Shown here: positions 1-6,285 of the stretch, piece by piece
Layout: each line of letters opens with the position of its first letter
Position numbering within the stretch: the stretch's first letter is position 1
Origin: Euryarchaeota archaeon UBA39
GTDB lineage: Archaea > Thermoplasmatota > Poseidoniia > Poseidoniales > Thalassarchaeaceae
NCBI GenBank assembly: GCA_002503045.1
Contig: DAQW01000143.1
Location: forward strand, 2,800-10,363
Direction of reading: 5' to 3'
DNA length: 7,564 nt
The notes under the pieces: generated by a model
What the model saw: the letters and a program-made list of their open reading frames with translations, nothing else
Told to the model about the DNA's origin: nothing
The model's database searches: none
Translations under genes and position numbers: made by a program

Positions 1-75
1 GAAGTTGCTGAAGAAGAAGTTGCTGAAGAGGAAGTTGCTGAAGAGGAAGTTGCTGAAGAGGAAGTTGCTAGTGAA
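1..75 (+). repeat. 15-bp in-frame tandem repeat
   Basis: The unit gaagttgctgaagag occurs four times in a row (1-15, 16-30, 31-45, 46-60; the first copy ends in gaa instead of gag). A decayed fifth copy follows at 61-75. The array may extend beyond the window start. It keeps the reading frame and encodes a Val-Ala-Glu-Glu-Glu repeat. Copies two to four are identical at the DNA level, including codon choice, which suggests recent slippage or unequal recombination. Confidence 0.9.
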
Positions 76-267
76 GAAGAAGCTACAATGGATGCCATGA
101 TGTCGAAATTAATGGAGGATTCATTCTCAGGTGCACAGGAAGTATCTGAAGAATCAACCGAAGAAGTGGCCTCATCTGAATCTCAAGCAGACATTATCTG
201 TCCAATTTGTAATGCTGCGAATCCACCAGGTAGTTCTATGTGTGCAACTTGTTCATATCAATTCTGA
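1..267 (+). CDS. C-terminal end of an acidic-repeat protein with a zinc ribbon (5' partial)
   Basis: The reading frame is open from base 1 and stops with TGA, leaving the last 88 residues of a longer protein. The visible part begins with four copies of a Glu-rich pentapeptide (V-A-E-E-E type). A variable acidic stretch with a Met-rich patch (D-A-M-M-S-K-L-M) follows. The end is a compact zinc ribbon with C-P-I-C (residues 67 and 70 of the fragment) and C-A-T-C (81 and 84), three residues before the terminus. Such CxxC...CxxC tails are common in archaeal proteins and bind zinc; the function of the main body cannot be told from here. It lies on the same strand 63 bp ahead of the DUF106 gene, which also ends in a zinc ribbon. 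The acidic linker probably is a flexible spacer between an unseen N-terminal domain and the ribbon. Reading frame and stop are certain; product identity is unknown. Confidence 0.8.
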   Translation, partial: EVAEEEVAEEEVAEEEVAEEEVASEEEATMDAMMSKLMEDSFSGAQEVSEESTEEVASSESQADIICPICNAANPPGSSMCATCSYQF

Positions 268-330
268 TTAGGTAAATTTGTTCTATTTTGACCGAATTGT
301 TCATGCGACCGCCTCAAGGGAGAGAATATT

Positions 331-1233
331 GTGGCAGCGTCTTCTGATGAACCCGAGGTCCAGATGGGCCAAATGCTGACTCCACTTTTGATGCTCGTCG
401 TCATGTCGTTCTTCATATTCATACCTTCTATTCGAGAGACATTATCTGTTGTTGCAGGGACTGTTGTTGAACCATTGATACCTTTCCATAGTTCATTGTT
501 TGTTCCTACGGTATTAGTTCTAGGTTCAGTCATCATGTTTGTCAATACAATCATTCGTTCCTTTTTTATGGATCCTGTCAAACAAGCTCATTTCAATCAT
601 CGAAATAAGCAATTACGGAGTATGATGAATGAAGCTAGGATGGAGAGGAACACTAGTCGATTGGATAAAATTTCAAAAATCCAGCAGAGAATGATGCCTG
701 AGCAAATGAAGATGCAAATGGGTATGATGCGTCCAATGATGTTCACAATGGTGTTCATTTTCGGTATTTTTGGATGGATGTACACTAATGTTGAATCTTT
801 CAGAGTAGATCATCTAAGTTTACCTTGGCAGCCTCAATGGAATATGAACGATAGAGTCATGTGGATTTTCCCCGCTTGGGTATTTGTTTACATTAGTCTA
901 AGTGCGCCATTTGGTAGAATATTAGATAGACATATTCGTCTTATTCGTTATCGAACCCATCCTTTAATCGTATCAGGTGAAAAAATTCCAGAGCCACTCT
1001 TGGATATGCTGAAGGATTCAGGAAAAGAAACTCGTTCATCATCTAGGACTCAACGTTCTCAAAGAGGAGGTGGTCGAAAATCGTCATCGAAGAGTAAGAA
1101 GAAATCGGGCAATCAAATCATTTCTTCAACTGTAATTGAAGGATGTTGTCCTATATGTTCGTCTACTGATCTATCTAGGGGAAAGGCAGGTCATTTGAGA
1201 TGTGGTGTTTGTTGGGAAAGTTTCAGACCCTGA
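331..1233 (+). CDS. DUF106 (EMC3/TMCO1-like) Oxa1-superfamily membrane protein with C-terminal zinc ribbon
   Basis: This 300-residue integral membrane protein has hydrophobic segments at about residues 16-34, 52-76, 133-152 and 176-195. A basic, Met-rich, probably coiled-coil cytosolic segment (about 82-131, with M-M-P-E-Q-M-K-M-Q-M-G-M-M) sits between the second and third. This layout fits the archaeal DUF106 family, related to eukaryotic EMC3 and TMCO1 and to YidC/Oxa1 insertases, so the likely role is helping insert membrane proteins. After the last helix comes a Ser/Lys/Arg-rich linker (230-260) and a zinc ribbon formed by C273-x-x-C276 and C291-x-x-C294, an addition I do not associate with the family core. 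The start is GTG at 331, preceded by a GGGAG element at 318-322. The cytidylate kinase gene follows after 9 bp, as in the conserved archaeal cluster. Family assignment is by recognised architecture and context; insertase function is inferred. Confidence 0.82.
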   Translation: MAASSDEPEVQMGQMLTPLLMLVVMSFFIFIPSIRETLSVVAGTVVEPLIPFHSSLFVPTVLVLGSVIMFVNTIIRSFFMDPVKQAHFNHRNKQLRSMMNEARMERNTSRLDKISKIQQRMMPEQMKMQMGMMRPMMFTMVFIFGIFGWMYTNVESFRVDHLSLPWQPQWNMNDRVMWIFPAWVFVYISLSAPFGRILDRHIRLIRYRTHPLIVSGEKIPEPLLDMLKDSGKETRSSSRTQRSQRGGGRKSSSKSKKKSGNQIISSTVIEGCCPICSSTDLSRGKAGHLRCGVCWESFRP

Positions 1234-1242
1234 GGCGAGTTA

Positions 1243-1773
1243 ATGGTTCAAATTACGATTAGCGGACTTCCCGGTTCTGGTACTTCTACCTTAGTTGGAA
1301 GGTTATCAGAGAGCAGAATGTTAACCTCATTGAATGGAGGTGACGTTTTTCGTGAAGAAGCGGCAAATAGGGGTTTATCTGTAGCGAATTTTTCTCAATT
1401 ATGTAAAACTGATACATCTGTTGACCATGCTCTTGATGACCGTTTAATTGAATCTATGAGGGATTCAAACGGTCCAGATATTGTTGAATCCCGACTCGCC
1501 GGCTGGTGGGCATATCGAGAAGAAATTAATTGCCACAGAATATGGATTGAAGTTGATGTTGAAGAGCGTCTCAGGAGAGTAGCTCTCAGAGAAGGTGACG
1601 ATATACGTAGACGTGAAGAATCAATCATTCGAGAGGAGGCAGACCGTCAACGTTACACCAGATTGTATGATATCGATATATTGTCCATGGAACCATACAC
1701 TACTGTTGTGGATGCAACTAACCTCAGTGCTGATGAAGTACTTTTAGCAGTAGAAAGGGCATTGGACAACTAA
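1243..1773 (+). CDS. cmk: Cytidylate kinase, archaeal type (Cmk)
   Basis: This 176-residue P-loop kinase phosphorylates CMP (and dCMP) with ATP, recycling pyrimidine nucleotides in the cytosol. The N-terminus carries a Walker A loop G-L-P-G-S-G-T-S (residues 8-15) within the I-T-I-S-G-L-P-G-S-G context typical of archaeal Cmk. The CMP-side block N-G-G-D-V-F-R-E-E-A (31-40) and the E-S-R-L-A-G-W-W segment (near 82-89) match the family; archaeal relatives have E-G-R-L-A-G-W there. Arginine-rich R-E-G-D-D-I-R-R-R-E-E-S probably forms the lid. Length is normal for the archaeal enzyme, shorter than bacterial Cmk. The ATG lies 9 bp after the preceding stop with a weak GAGG overlapping that stop, consistent with co-transcription or coupled translation with the DUF106 gene. 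The next gene, cbf5, starts 14 bp downstream. The assignment is firm; it is unlikely to be adenylate kinase because the characteristic AMP-binding blocks are absent. Confidence 0.92.
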   Translation: MVQITISGLPGSGTSTLVGRLSESRMLTSLNGGDVFREEAANRGLSVANFSQLCKTDTSVDHALDDRLIESMRDSNGPDIVESRLAGWWAYREEINCHRIWIEVDVEERLRRVALREGDDIRRREESIIREEADRQRYTRLYDIDILSMEPYTTVVDATNLSADEVLLAVERALDN

Positions 1774-1775
1774 TT

Positions 1776-1780
1776 GGAGG
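1776..1780 (+). promoter_or_regulatory. Strong Shine-Dalgarno site of cbf5
   Basis: GGAGG lies 7 bases before the ATG at 1788 and directly after the cmk stop. It is a clean archaeal ribosome-binding site that fixes the cbf5 start. Confidence 0.75.
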
Positions 1781-1787
1781 AAAAATA

Positions 1788-2768
1788 ATGGCACTAAAAA
1801 CAATAATCGATTCAACAGCAGTTACTGATTCAAGCCATGGTTCTCCTGTTTGGCAGAGATCTCTTGAAGAACGTCTTGATGCTGGTTTGATTCTAATCGA
1901 TAAGCCTGCAGGGCCTACATCTCACCAAGTTGCTGCGTGGGCAAAAGATATTCTTGGAATAGACCATCTTGCTCATGGAGGTACTTTAGATCCATTTGCT
2001 ACTGGCTTACTTACTCTCATGACTGGAAGAGCTCGTAGATTAACGTCTCAAGTTCTTAGCCATGACAAAGAGTATGTTGGCGTTCTCAAGATTGGTGGTG
2101 AAGCCGATATGAGTGCACTTGGAGATGCAATACTTTCGCTTAGAGGAGAAATTTACAATGTTCCACCTTCTGAGTCCGCAGTAAAAGTACAAGTAAGAAC
2201 TCGACGCATTCGTGCATTTGAGGTATTAGATACAAAAGACCGTCTTGCTGCGATTAGAGTTGCTTGTGATGCTGGAACATATGTTCGAACATTAGCCCGC
2301 GATCTTGGTCTGATGATTAATTGCCCAATTCAGTTGATAGAACTCAGAAGAACTCGTTCAGGTCGTTTTACTGAAGATCACTGTGTTCCAATGGAGGATT
2401 TAGTCGATGCTGTCCATTTATGGAGAGAAAGCGGTGATGCATCCGCAATGCTTAGGCTTGTTTCTCCTATTGATGTTCTAATGGATGGGCGCCCAGGCCT
2501 CATTCTAAAGGATGGAGCAGTATCTGCAGTTTCTCATGGTGCTCCTTTGACACGCCCAGGTATTCAAGCAATACAAGGAGAATTTGAATCAGATGAAGAG
2601 ATTATACTTTGGAGTATGAAAGGAGAGGTGGTAGCAATAGCTAATGCTACTAGAAGTACTGCTGAAATTCCCCAAATCAAAGTAGGGGAGGTTGCAAAGC
2701 CTTCACTTGTTCTTTTGCCTGCTGATGTTTATCCGCGTCAATGGCGCGGCGAGCAGTCGACTAACTAA
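1788..2768 (+). CDS. cbf5: Cbf5/TruB-family RNA pseudouridine synthase with PUA domain
   Basis: This enzyme isomerises uridine to pseudouridine in RNA. In archaea Cbf5 is the catalytic subunit of H/ACA guide RNPs (with Nop10, Gar1, L7Ae) and also modifies tRNA U55 without guide RNA. The TruB catalytic block H-G-G-T-L-D-P-F-A-T-G is at residues 63-73 with D68 as the expected nucleophile. G-L-I-L-I-D-K-P-A-G-P-T-S (33-45), S-A-V-K-V-Q-V-R-T-R-R-I (130-141), Y-V-R-T-L-A-R-D-L-G (165-174) and E-L-R-R-T-R-S-G (185-192) are further family motifs. Residues about 234-319 form a PUA domain ending in Y-P-R-Q-W. The length of 326 residues is usual for archaeal Cbf5. The substrate loop reads V-P-P-S-E-S where many archaeal homologues have R-P-P-x-x-S, a mild divergence. 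It is the last gene of the visible DUF106-cmk-cbf5 unit; the ribosomal genes rpl14e/rpl34e often found in this cluster are absent here. Confidence 0.93.
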   Translation: MALKTIIDSTAVTDSSHGSPVWQRSLEERLDAGLILIDKPAGPTSHQVAAWAKDILGIDHLAHGGTLDPFATGLLTLMTGRARRLTSQVLSHDKEYVGVLKIGGEADMSALGDAILSLRGEIYNVPPSESAVKVQVRTRRIRAFEVLDTKDRLAAIRVACDAGTYVRTLARDLGLMINCPIQLIELRRTRSGRFTEDHCVPMEDLVDAVHLWRESGDASAMLRLVSPIDVLMDGRPGLILKDGAVSAVSHGAPLTRPGIQAIQGEFESDEEIILWSMKGEVVAIANATRSTAEIPQIKVGEVAKPSLVLLPADVYPRQWRGEQSTN

Positions 2769-2933
2769 GTTCAAACGCTTCATACACCCATTCTTCTGTT
2801 TCCACTCTAACGAGCAGTTTTTGCACTTCAATCACACACCCGCCTACCCATCCTAAGACTTCGAGACAACCTTTCGTTCGATGAACCAAATATCAAGTTT
2901 CATGCTCATTTCTGCATTATCCGCCATCCGCAT
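2761..2933 (-). pseudogene. Possible frameshifted small gene in the convergent spacer
   Basis: The 185-bp gap between the convergent cbf5 and surface-protein genes holds two overlapping minus-strand frames. One starts with ATG at 2933 and runs to TAG at 2853-2855 (26 residues, including M-K-L-D-I-W-F-I-E-R-K). The other is open from 2892 down to a TAG at 2761-2763 (including V-I-E-V-Q-K-L-L-V-R-V-E and E-E-W-V-Y-E-A-F-E-L-S). Joined by one frameshift inside 2853-2892 they would give a plausible protein of about 57 residues. There is no Shine-Dalgarno site, and I do not recognise the product. It could equally be chance or 3' UTR sequence. Nothing else is evident in this gap apart from a short T-run at 2818-2822 that might help end cbf5 transcription. 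Confidence 0.2.
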
Positions 2934-2953
2934 GTTGAAGTGGATGTATTTCA

Positions 2954-5380
2954 CTATCTTCGTTTTGAACGTTCATTTGGAGTATTATGTGGGCGTTCAA
3001 GTTTCTTTGGTCCTAGTAGAAATGCTGCTGCAGCTAGACCAACAATTATGATTGAAAGTAAAAGAATTGGAACTGTCCCACTTCCTCCATCTGTGTTTTC
3101 TATAATATTCAAAGGATCACTATTTTCAACATCTGTAACGGTAAGAGATAAAGTGTCGATATTATTGAATTCGTTAAATTCATCAATTAATCCATTGGCA
3201 TCAGCCTCAGCAGTCATGCTAATGGTTCCAGTTCCAGAAGCAGACCAATAACAAATTACAGTTCCTAAACCTCCTGGGGAGATTGATGGGATTATGTCTC
3301 CTGGAACTGAAACATTTCCTACGTTACATTCTACTCCAACTGAAGTTACTTCAACTGATCCAGTATTTCTCACTAATATTCTAAATGAAACAACATCTCC
3401 ATTTTCAACAGAAATAGGAGTTGATAGAGTTTGATCGCCCAATATTACATCTATACTTTCAATCGATAGGTCTGGTGTTGATGTTGAAATTACTTCAATC
3501 GTACGGTTAATTCTTGTATCCTCATCTTCAATCATTATTGTAACGAATGTTTGGCCAGATTCTGACGGTGCCAATGTGAAAATCCATGAATTATCATTTG
3601 AATTTTCCACAGTGGCCCAATCTCTATCTGTAGTAACTGAGATTGATGTTGAATCTATATCTTGGATATCTAATGTCATTTGGTATGGGGTTCCAACTTC
3701 GATATATACTGAAGTGGGTAGTCCGGAAATTGTAGGTGCATCATTTACTTCATTAATGAGTACATTTACTTGGTCTGTCCATATGTTTCCTCTTTCATCT
3801 GTAACTAAAATATCAACATCTACTGTACCACTCATTTCAATTTGAGGCATTAGGAGGATTTCATCTCCAACAACGGAAGAGACAAGTACGGCTGAATTAC
3901 TTGAGGTAACTGTAATCTGTAGGTTCTCTGATGGAGTAATGTCGTCTGTACAGTAGTACCTGAATGGTAGATATCTTCCCGGATCATCTTCGTAGAATGT
4001 TTGATCGTCGACATTTTGGCATTGAGGGTCTTGATCAAATTCAACAATATATCCTCCATCAATCATCATTGATTCTATGACAATTGTTGTATCTTGAGGG
4101 CTCCCATCAGATGACCATTGGAAACGGCTTCCAACACCTATTTCCAAAGAATCACCATCGTTTCCGAGGAGGTGACCAATTGGAATAGAAAATGTCCCAT
4201 TGGAATTGGAAATTGGTACTTCTTCAACTAAACTACCACCGACTGCAAATCGAAGCGAAGAGATTGATGTAACAAGTCCTGTGTCATTTCCTTCTATGCG
4301 ATATGAGACATGTAAGCTTGGGTCATTAATGTCAATTCTTAAATTCGATACACATCCATCAATAATAGTTATTCGAATATCAATGGAATCTTGATTAATT
4401 CCAATTAAATCACTGTCTAAAACTGTGGTCCAAGTCATACTTTCTGTTTGTTTAATCTGAATAGTGTTATTTCCATTCCCTGTTAGGTGGACTCTTCCCC
4501 ATTGTTGATTAAAAGGGCGTTCAATATTCTCTAAGTCCCATATACCTGGATTCGAAGAAGATGGTTCCAGTCCACATGATGAAATTGTTAGTGATTCAAT
4601 TTCTCCAGATAATGAATTAAAGTCCATGATTGGCATATCTAGTGGTCCAGTAGTATGCAAAGCAGTTGTAGTTTCAAAGGCGAACCATGGCGAACGATGC
4701 AATGCTAGAACAGCAACAGCATCAAGTTGTAATTCTGAGTCATCTATTCCATTGACAGATACATAGTCAACCAATACTTCTGTTTGAGCAATATCTGTCC
4801 AAGTCCATGGATCATTTTCATCATATAGTGGCAACAACAATGGAGCGGATTGAGTATATTCTGTAGCTGCAAAAGTATGCCTTATTGTATGTATGAGGAG
4901 GGGTCCATCACCACGGTCCACAACAAAACGAACTTCGTCATCAGATAATATATCAGGAATAGTGAGTATTAGGCTTAGGCTGATATTTAGTAGCATATTT
5001 GATGAAGTCGTGCTATGGTCAAATCCTGAAACTTTGATATCTGGTCCTTTAGAAACTGCAACTCCTCCATCCGGAATCCCAGTGGCGGCAATCGAGTTCG
5101 TAGAGGATGTCGACGCCCAAGCGACTGATGTTGCAGTATTTTCGGGTCTAGAATGTGAAATAACCATGCCCGTTTCTTCAATAGATATTGTAGAATAATG
5201 GGCAGGACTGGTGTCATTTAAGCTTGAACCAATTTCCCAAAGGGATTCGTTATTCAATGTACTAGGTGGCATTAGATCAATTGGATCCGCCTTAACAACA
5301 GTTACTGCTTGAATGCTTTGAATACATGAAATAAACAAGATTGAGATGACAATCAGACAAGCCCCGCGTCGCCCCATCAT
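2954..5380 (-). CDS. Large secreted surface protein with Ig-like/cadherin-like and CARDB domains and C-terminal membrane anchor
   Basis: This 808-residue protein starts with a Sec signal peptide: M-M-G-R-R-G, a hydrophobic core at about 8-20, and a plausible cleavage after S-I-Q-A at 25. Residues about 60-440 are beta-rich and unrecognised. Residues about 455-548 resemble a cadherin-like/Ig fold ending in the linker V-N-D-A-P (545-549). A second Ig-like module follows to about 632. Residues about 636-748 match a CARDB domain (R-N-T-G-S at 671-675; E-F-N-E-F-N-N-I-D-T-L near its end). A helix at about 768-790 followed by a basic tail anchors the C-terminus, so the bulk lies outside the cell. 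Several N-x-S/T sequons (e.g. N44, N55) could be glycosylated. Exported cysteines fall in three local pairs (269/343, 454/477, 685/710). No enzyme motif is visible; adhesion or cell-envelope function is inferred. The first of two tandem ATGs (5380 or 5377) was taken; no proper ribosome-binding site is visible. Confidence 0.88.
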   Translation of the reverse strand: MMGRRGACLIVISILFISCIQSIQAVTVVKADPIDLMPPSTLNNESLWEIGSSLNDTSPAHYSTISIEETGMVISHSRPENTATSVAWASTSSTNSIAATGIPDGGVAVSKGPDIKVSGFDHSTTSSNMLLNISLSLILTIPDILSDDEVRFVVDRGDGPLLIHTIRHTFAATEYTQSAPLLLPLYDENDPWTWTDIAQTEVLVDYVSVNGIDDSELQLDAVAVLALHRSPWFAFETTTALHTTGPLDMPIMDFNSLSGEIESLTISSCGLEPSSSNPGIWDLENIERPFNQQWGRVHLTGNGNNTIQIKQTESMTWTTVLDSDLIGINQDSIDIRITIIDGCVSNLRIDINDPSLHVSYRIEGNDTGLVTSISSLRFAVGGSLVEEVPISNSNGTFSIPIGHLLGNDGDSLEIGVGSRFQWSSDGSPQDTTIVIESMMIDGGYIVEFDQDPQCQNVDDQTFYEDDPGRYLPFRYYCTDDITPSENLQITVTSSNSAVLVSSVVGDEILLMPQIEMSGTVDVDILVTDERGNIWTDQVNVLINEVNDAPTISGLPTSVYIEVGTPYQMTLDIQDIDSTSISVTTDRDWATVENSNDNSWIFTLAPSESGQTFVTIMIEDEDTRINRTIEVISTSTPDLSIESIDVILGDQTLSTPISVENGDVVSFRILVRNTGSVEVTSVGVECNVGNVSVPGDIIPSISPGGLGTVICYWSASGTGTISMTAEADANGLIDEFNEFNNIDTLSLTVTDVENSDPLNIIENTDGGSGTVPILLLSIIIVGLAAAAFLLGPKKLERPHNTPNERSKRR

Positions 5381-5396
5381 GATTCTAGAGAGAATC
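5381..5396. promoter_or_regulatory. 6-bp inverted repeat abutting the surface-protein start codon
   Basis: GATTCT-AGAG-AGAATC is a perfect 6-bp inverted repeat with a 4-base loop, immediately upstream of the minus-strand ATG at 5380. In the transcript it could form a hairpin next to the AUG; as DNA it could be an operator near the transcription start. GGAG in the minus strand lies about 20 bases from the ATG, too far for a normal ribosome-binding site. Whether the repeat has a function is unknown. Confidence 0.4.
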
Positions 5397-5481
5397 TATT
5401 CTCCTTCAATCCGATGGTGTATTGAGCATAGTAAGATAGGAACGCTTGATAAGTCGGCATTGGGTGGTTCGTTTACATCAT

Positions 5482-5557
5482 GGCTGTGGTGGTGTAGCGG
5501 TTAGCACGATAGGTTGTGGTCCTGTCAGCCCGGGTTCAAGTCCCGGCCACGGCCCCA
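5482..5557 (+). tRNA. trnH: tRNA-His (anticodon GTG)
   Basis: It folds as a full cloverleaf. The 7-bp acceptor stem pairs 5483-5489 with 5547-5553 and has one G-U pair. The 4-bp D stem carries a GG-containing loop. The 5-bp anticodon stem holds a 7-base loop with anticodon GTG at 5516-5518. A 4-base variable region and a 5-bp T stem (CCGGG/CCCGG) with TTCAAGT loop complete it. Histidine identity is confirmed by an encoded extra G-1 at 5482 facing discriminator C73 at 5554. CCA is encoded at 5555-5557. No intron is seen. A weak TATA-like stretch (cttgataag, 5445-5453) lies about 30 bases upstream and is a possible promoter. It is divergent from the surface-protein gene and convergent with the MazG-like gene 27 bp downstream. 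Confidence 0.96.
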
Positions 5558-5584
5558 CTAAACATCTAGAGTAAACAAATTGAC

Positions 5585-5992
5585 TCATTCGTCGGTGTAT
5601 TCGGTCACTCTAAGTCCCATTCCGCCGCGTCGAGATGGGCGTTTCATGATTTTGTCTAATTTCATGTGTACATGTTTCTCAAGATCGATTTTCATTGCCA
5701 ATGCATTCCCGAGAGTTAGAATGAATAAATCTGCTAATTCTTCGGCAATTTCTTCCTTCGGCTTTCCTTTGGTGATTGCTGCACTTAGTTCTCCCAATTC
5801 TTCTACAGTTAGTGAAATCCTATACCCCATGTCGTGCCCATTATTTTCTGGATTTGCAAAGTCATGTTTATGGTGGAATTTTGCAACTCTTGACATCAAT
5901 GTACTCCATAATCCATCAGGAGTATATTCGTCTCCTAACTCATCTTGAATAGGGTGTTTCATCCAATCTTCTACGGATTTCATTCGTTCCAT
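5585..5992 (-). CDS. MazG-like nucleotide pyrophosphohydrolase
   Basis: This 135-residue protein belongs to the all-alpha NTP pyrophosphatase (MazG) superfamily, whose members hydrolyse nucleoside triphosphates to monophosphate and pyrophosphate, often cleaning up non-canonical nucleotides. The metal-binding signature is present: E64-E65-x-x-E68 (V-E-E-L-G-E-L-S-A-A) and E85-x-x-D88 (A-E-E-L-A-D-L-F), followed by a helix ending K-L-D-K-I-M-K-R-P-S-R (111-121), as in MazG K/R-rich ends. It is a single-domain form, unlike the duplicated E. coli MazG. The 50 N-terminal residues (with L-W-S-T-L-M-S-R-V-A-K-F-H-H-K-H-D) probably form the first helix and an accessory region. The start is ATG at 5992, or ATG at 5983 three codons in; neither has a Shine-Dalgarno site. 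It may be co-transcribed with the small membrane-protein gene 44 bp upstream. Substrate cannot be told. Confidence 0.86.
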   Translation of the reverse strand: MERMKSVEDWMKHPIQDELGDEYTPDGLWSTLMSRVAKFHHKHDFANPENNGHDMGYRISLTVEELGELSAAITKGKPKEEIAEELADLFILTLGNALAMKIDLEKHVHMKLDKIMKRPSRRGGMGLRVTEYTDE

Positions 5993-6036
5993 GAATTATT
6001 CAGGATTGAATAAGCCCTTGAACACAGCGATTGTAA

Positions 6037-6213
6037 TCATATCAATCCTTGATTTATTCCTACGAACCAAATTATACAAACTAAAATTGGAACAAATACG
6101 AGATATGTTCTAATTTTTTTCCAAAATGGTATTTTTTCCAATTTCTTGCCTACGGTTTCAGATATCGCCTCTCCCGTGATATATGCGATTTCTCCGAGTG
6201 GTTCCACAGGCAT
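6037..6213 (-). CDS. Small single-helix membrane protein, unknown function
   Basis: The frame encodes 58 residues from ATG at 6213: a polar N-terminus (M-P-V-E-P-L-G-E-I-A-Y-I-T-G-E-A), a lysine-rich amphipathic segment (K-K-L-E-K-I-P-F-W-K-K-I-R) and one strong transmembrane helix near the end (Y-L-V-F-V-P-I-L-V-C-I-I-W-F-V-G). The charge pattern predicts the N-terminus in the cytosol. The frame could also be read from TTG at 6255 (72 residues, starting T-V-H-Y-Y-V-L-E-N). I prefer the ATG because the only clear TATA-like element (6260-6268) would place transcription start near 6238, inside the longer version. Neither start has a Shine-Dalgarno site. It is divergent from the TPP-riboswitch transporter gene and upstream of the MazG-like gene on the same strand. 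I do not recognise the family. Confidence 0.6.
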   Translation of the reverse strand: MPVEPLGEIAYITGEAISETVGKKLEKIPFWKKIRTYLVFVPILVCIIWFVGINQGLI

Positions 6214-6259
6214 GAACCGATCACGATTTTCTAATACATAGTAATGTACTGTCAAAATG

Positions 6260-6268
6260 TTAAATTAA
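6260..6268. promoter_or_regulatory. AT-rich, near-palindromic TATA-like element of a divergent promoter
   Basis: TTAAATTAA lies between the two divergent genes. On the plus strand, archaeal spacing (about 25 bases to the start site) puts transcription start near 6286-6290, right at the 5' edge of the TPP aptamer. The element reads almost the same on the minus strand and could serve the small membrane-protein gene too. It is a pattern call only; BRE sequence is not distinct. Confidence 0.4.
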
Positions 6269-6285
6269 TGTCCATCTGAGCAATG

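Noticed and set aside
1..75. Short tandem repeat as a CRISPR array or origin iterons
   Set aside because: Units are directly adjacent without spacers, keep the reading frame, and clearly encode an acidic protein repeat.
1395..1628. Minus-strand frame inside cmk
   Set aside because: It is a Ser/Arg-rich shadow of a well-supported kinase gene, with no start signal.
2814..2824. Intrinsic terminator after cbf5
   Set aside because: Only a five-base T-run is present with no convincing hairpin. Archaeal termination can use T-runs, but this one is too weak to annotate.
2940..5198. Several plus-strand open frames across this stretch (e.g. 2940-3251, 3576-3845, 4893-5198)
   Set aside because: They are antisense to the long surface-protein gene, have low-complexity Ser/Ile/Val-rich translations, and lack family motifs or ribosome-binding sites.
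5320..5330. Lipobox-like F-I-S-C at residue 19 of the surface protein
   Set aside because: The -3 residue is atypical, a signal-peptidase-I-like site (S-I-Q-A) follows, and the protein already has a C-terminal membrane anchor. Lipidation remains possible but unsupported.
5482..5557. tRNA-His as an integration (att) site for a mobile element
   Set aside because: No second copy of the tRNA 3' end, no integrase gene and no compositional break is seen in the window.
5580..5948. Plus-strand frame opposite the MazG-like gene
   Set aside because: The minus-strand reading carries the complete EExxE and ExxD signature; the plus-strand product is Ser/Phe-rich with no recognisable motif.
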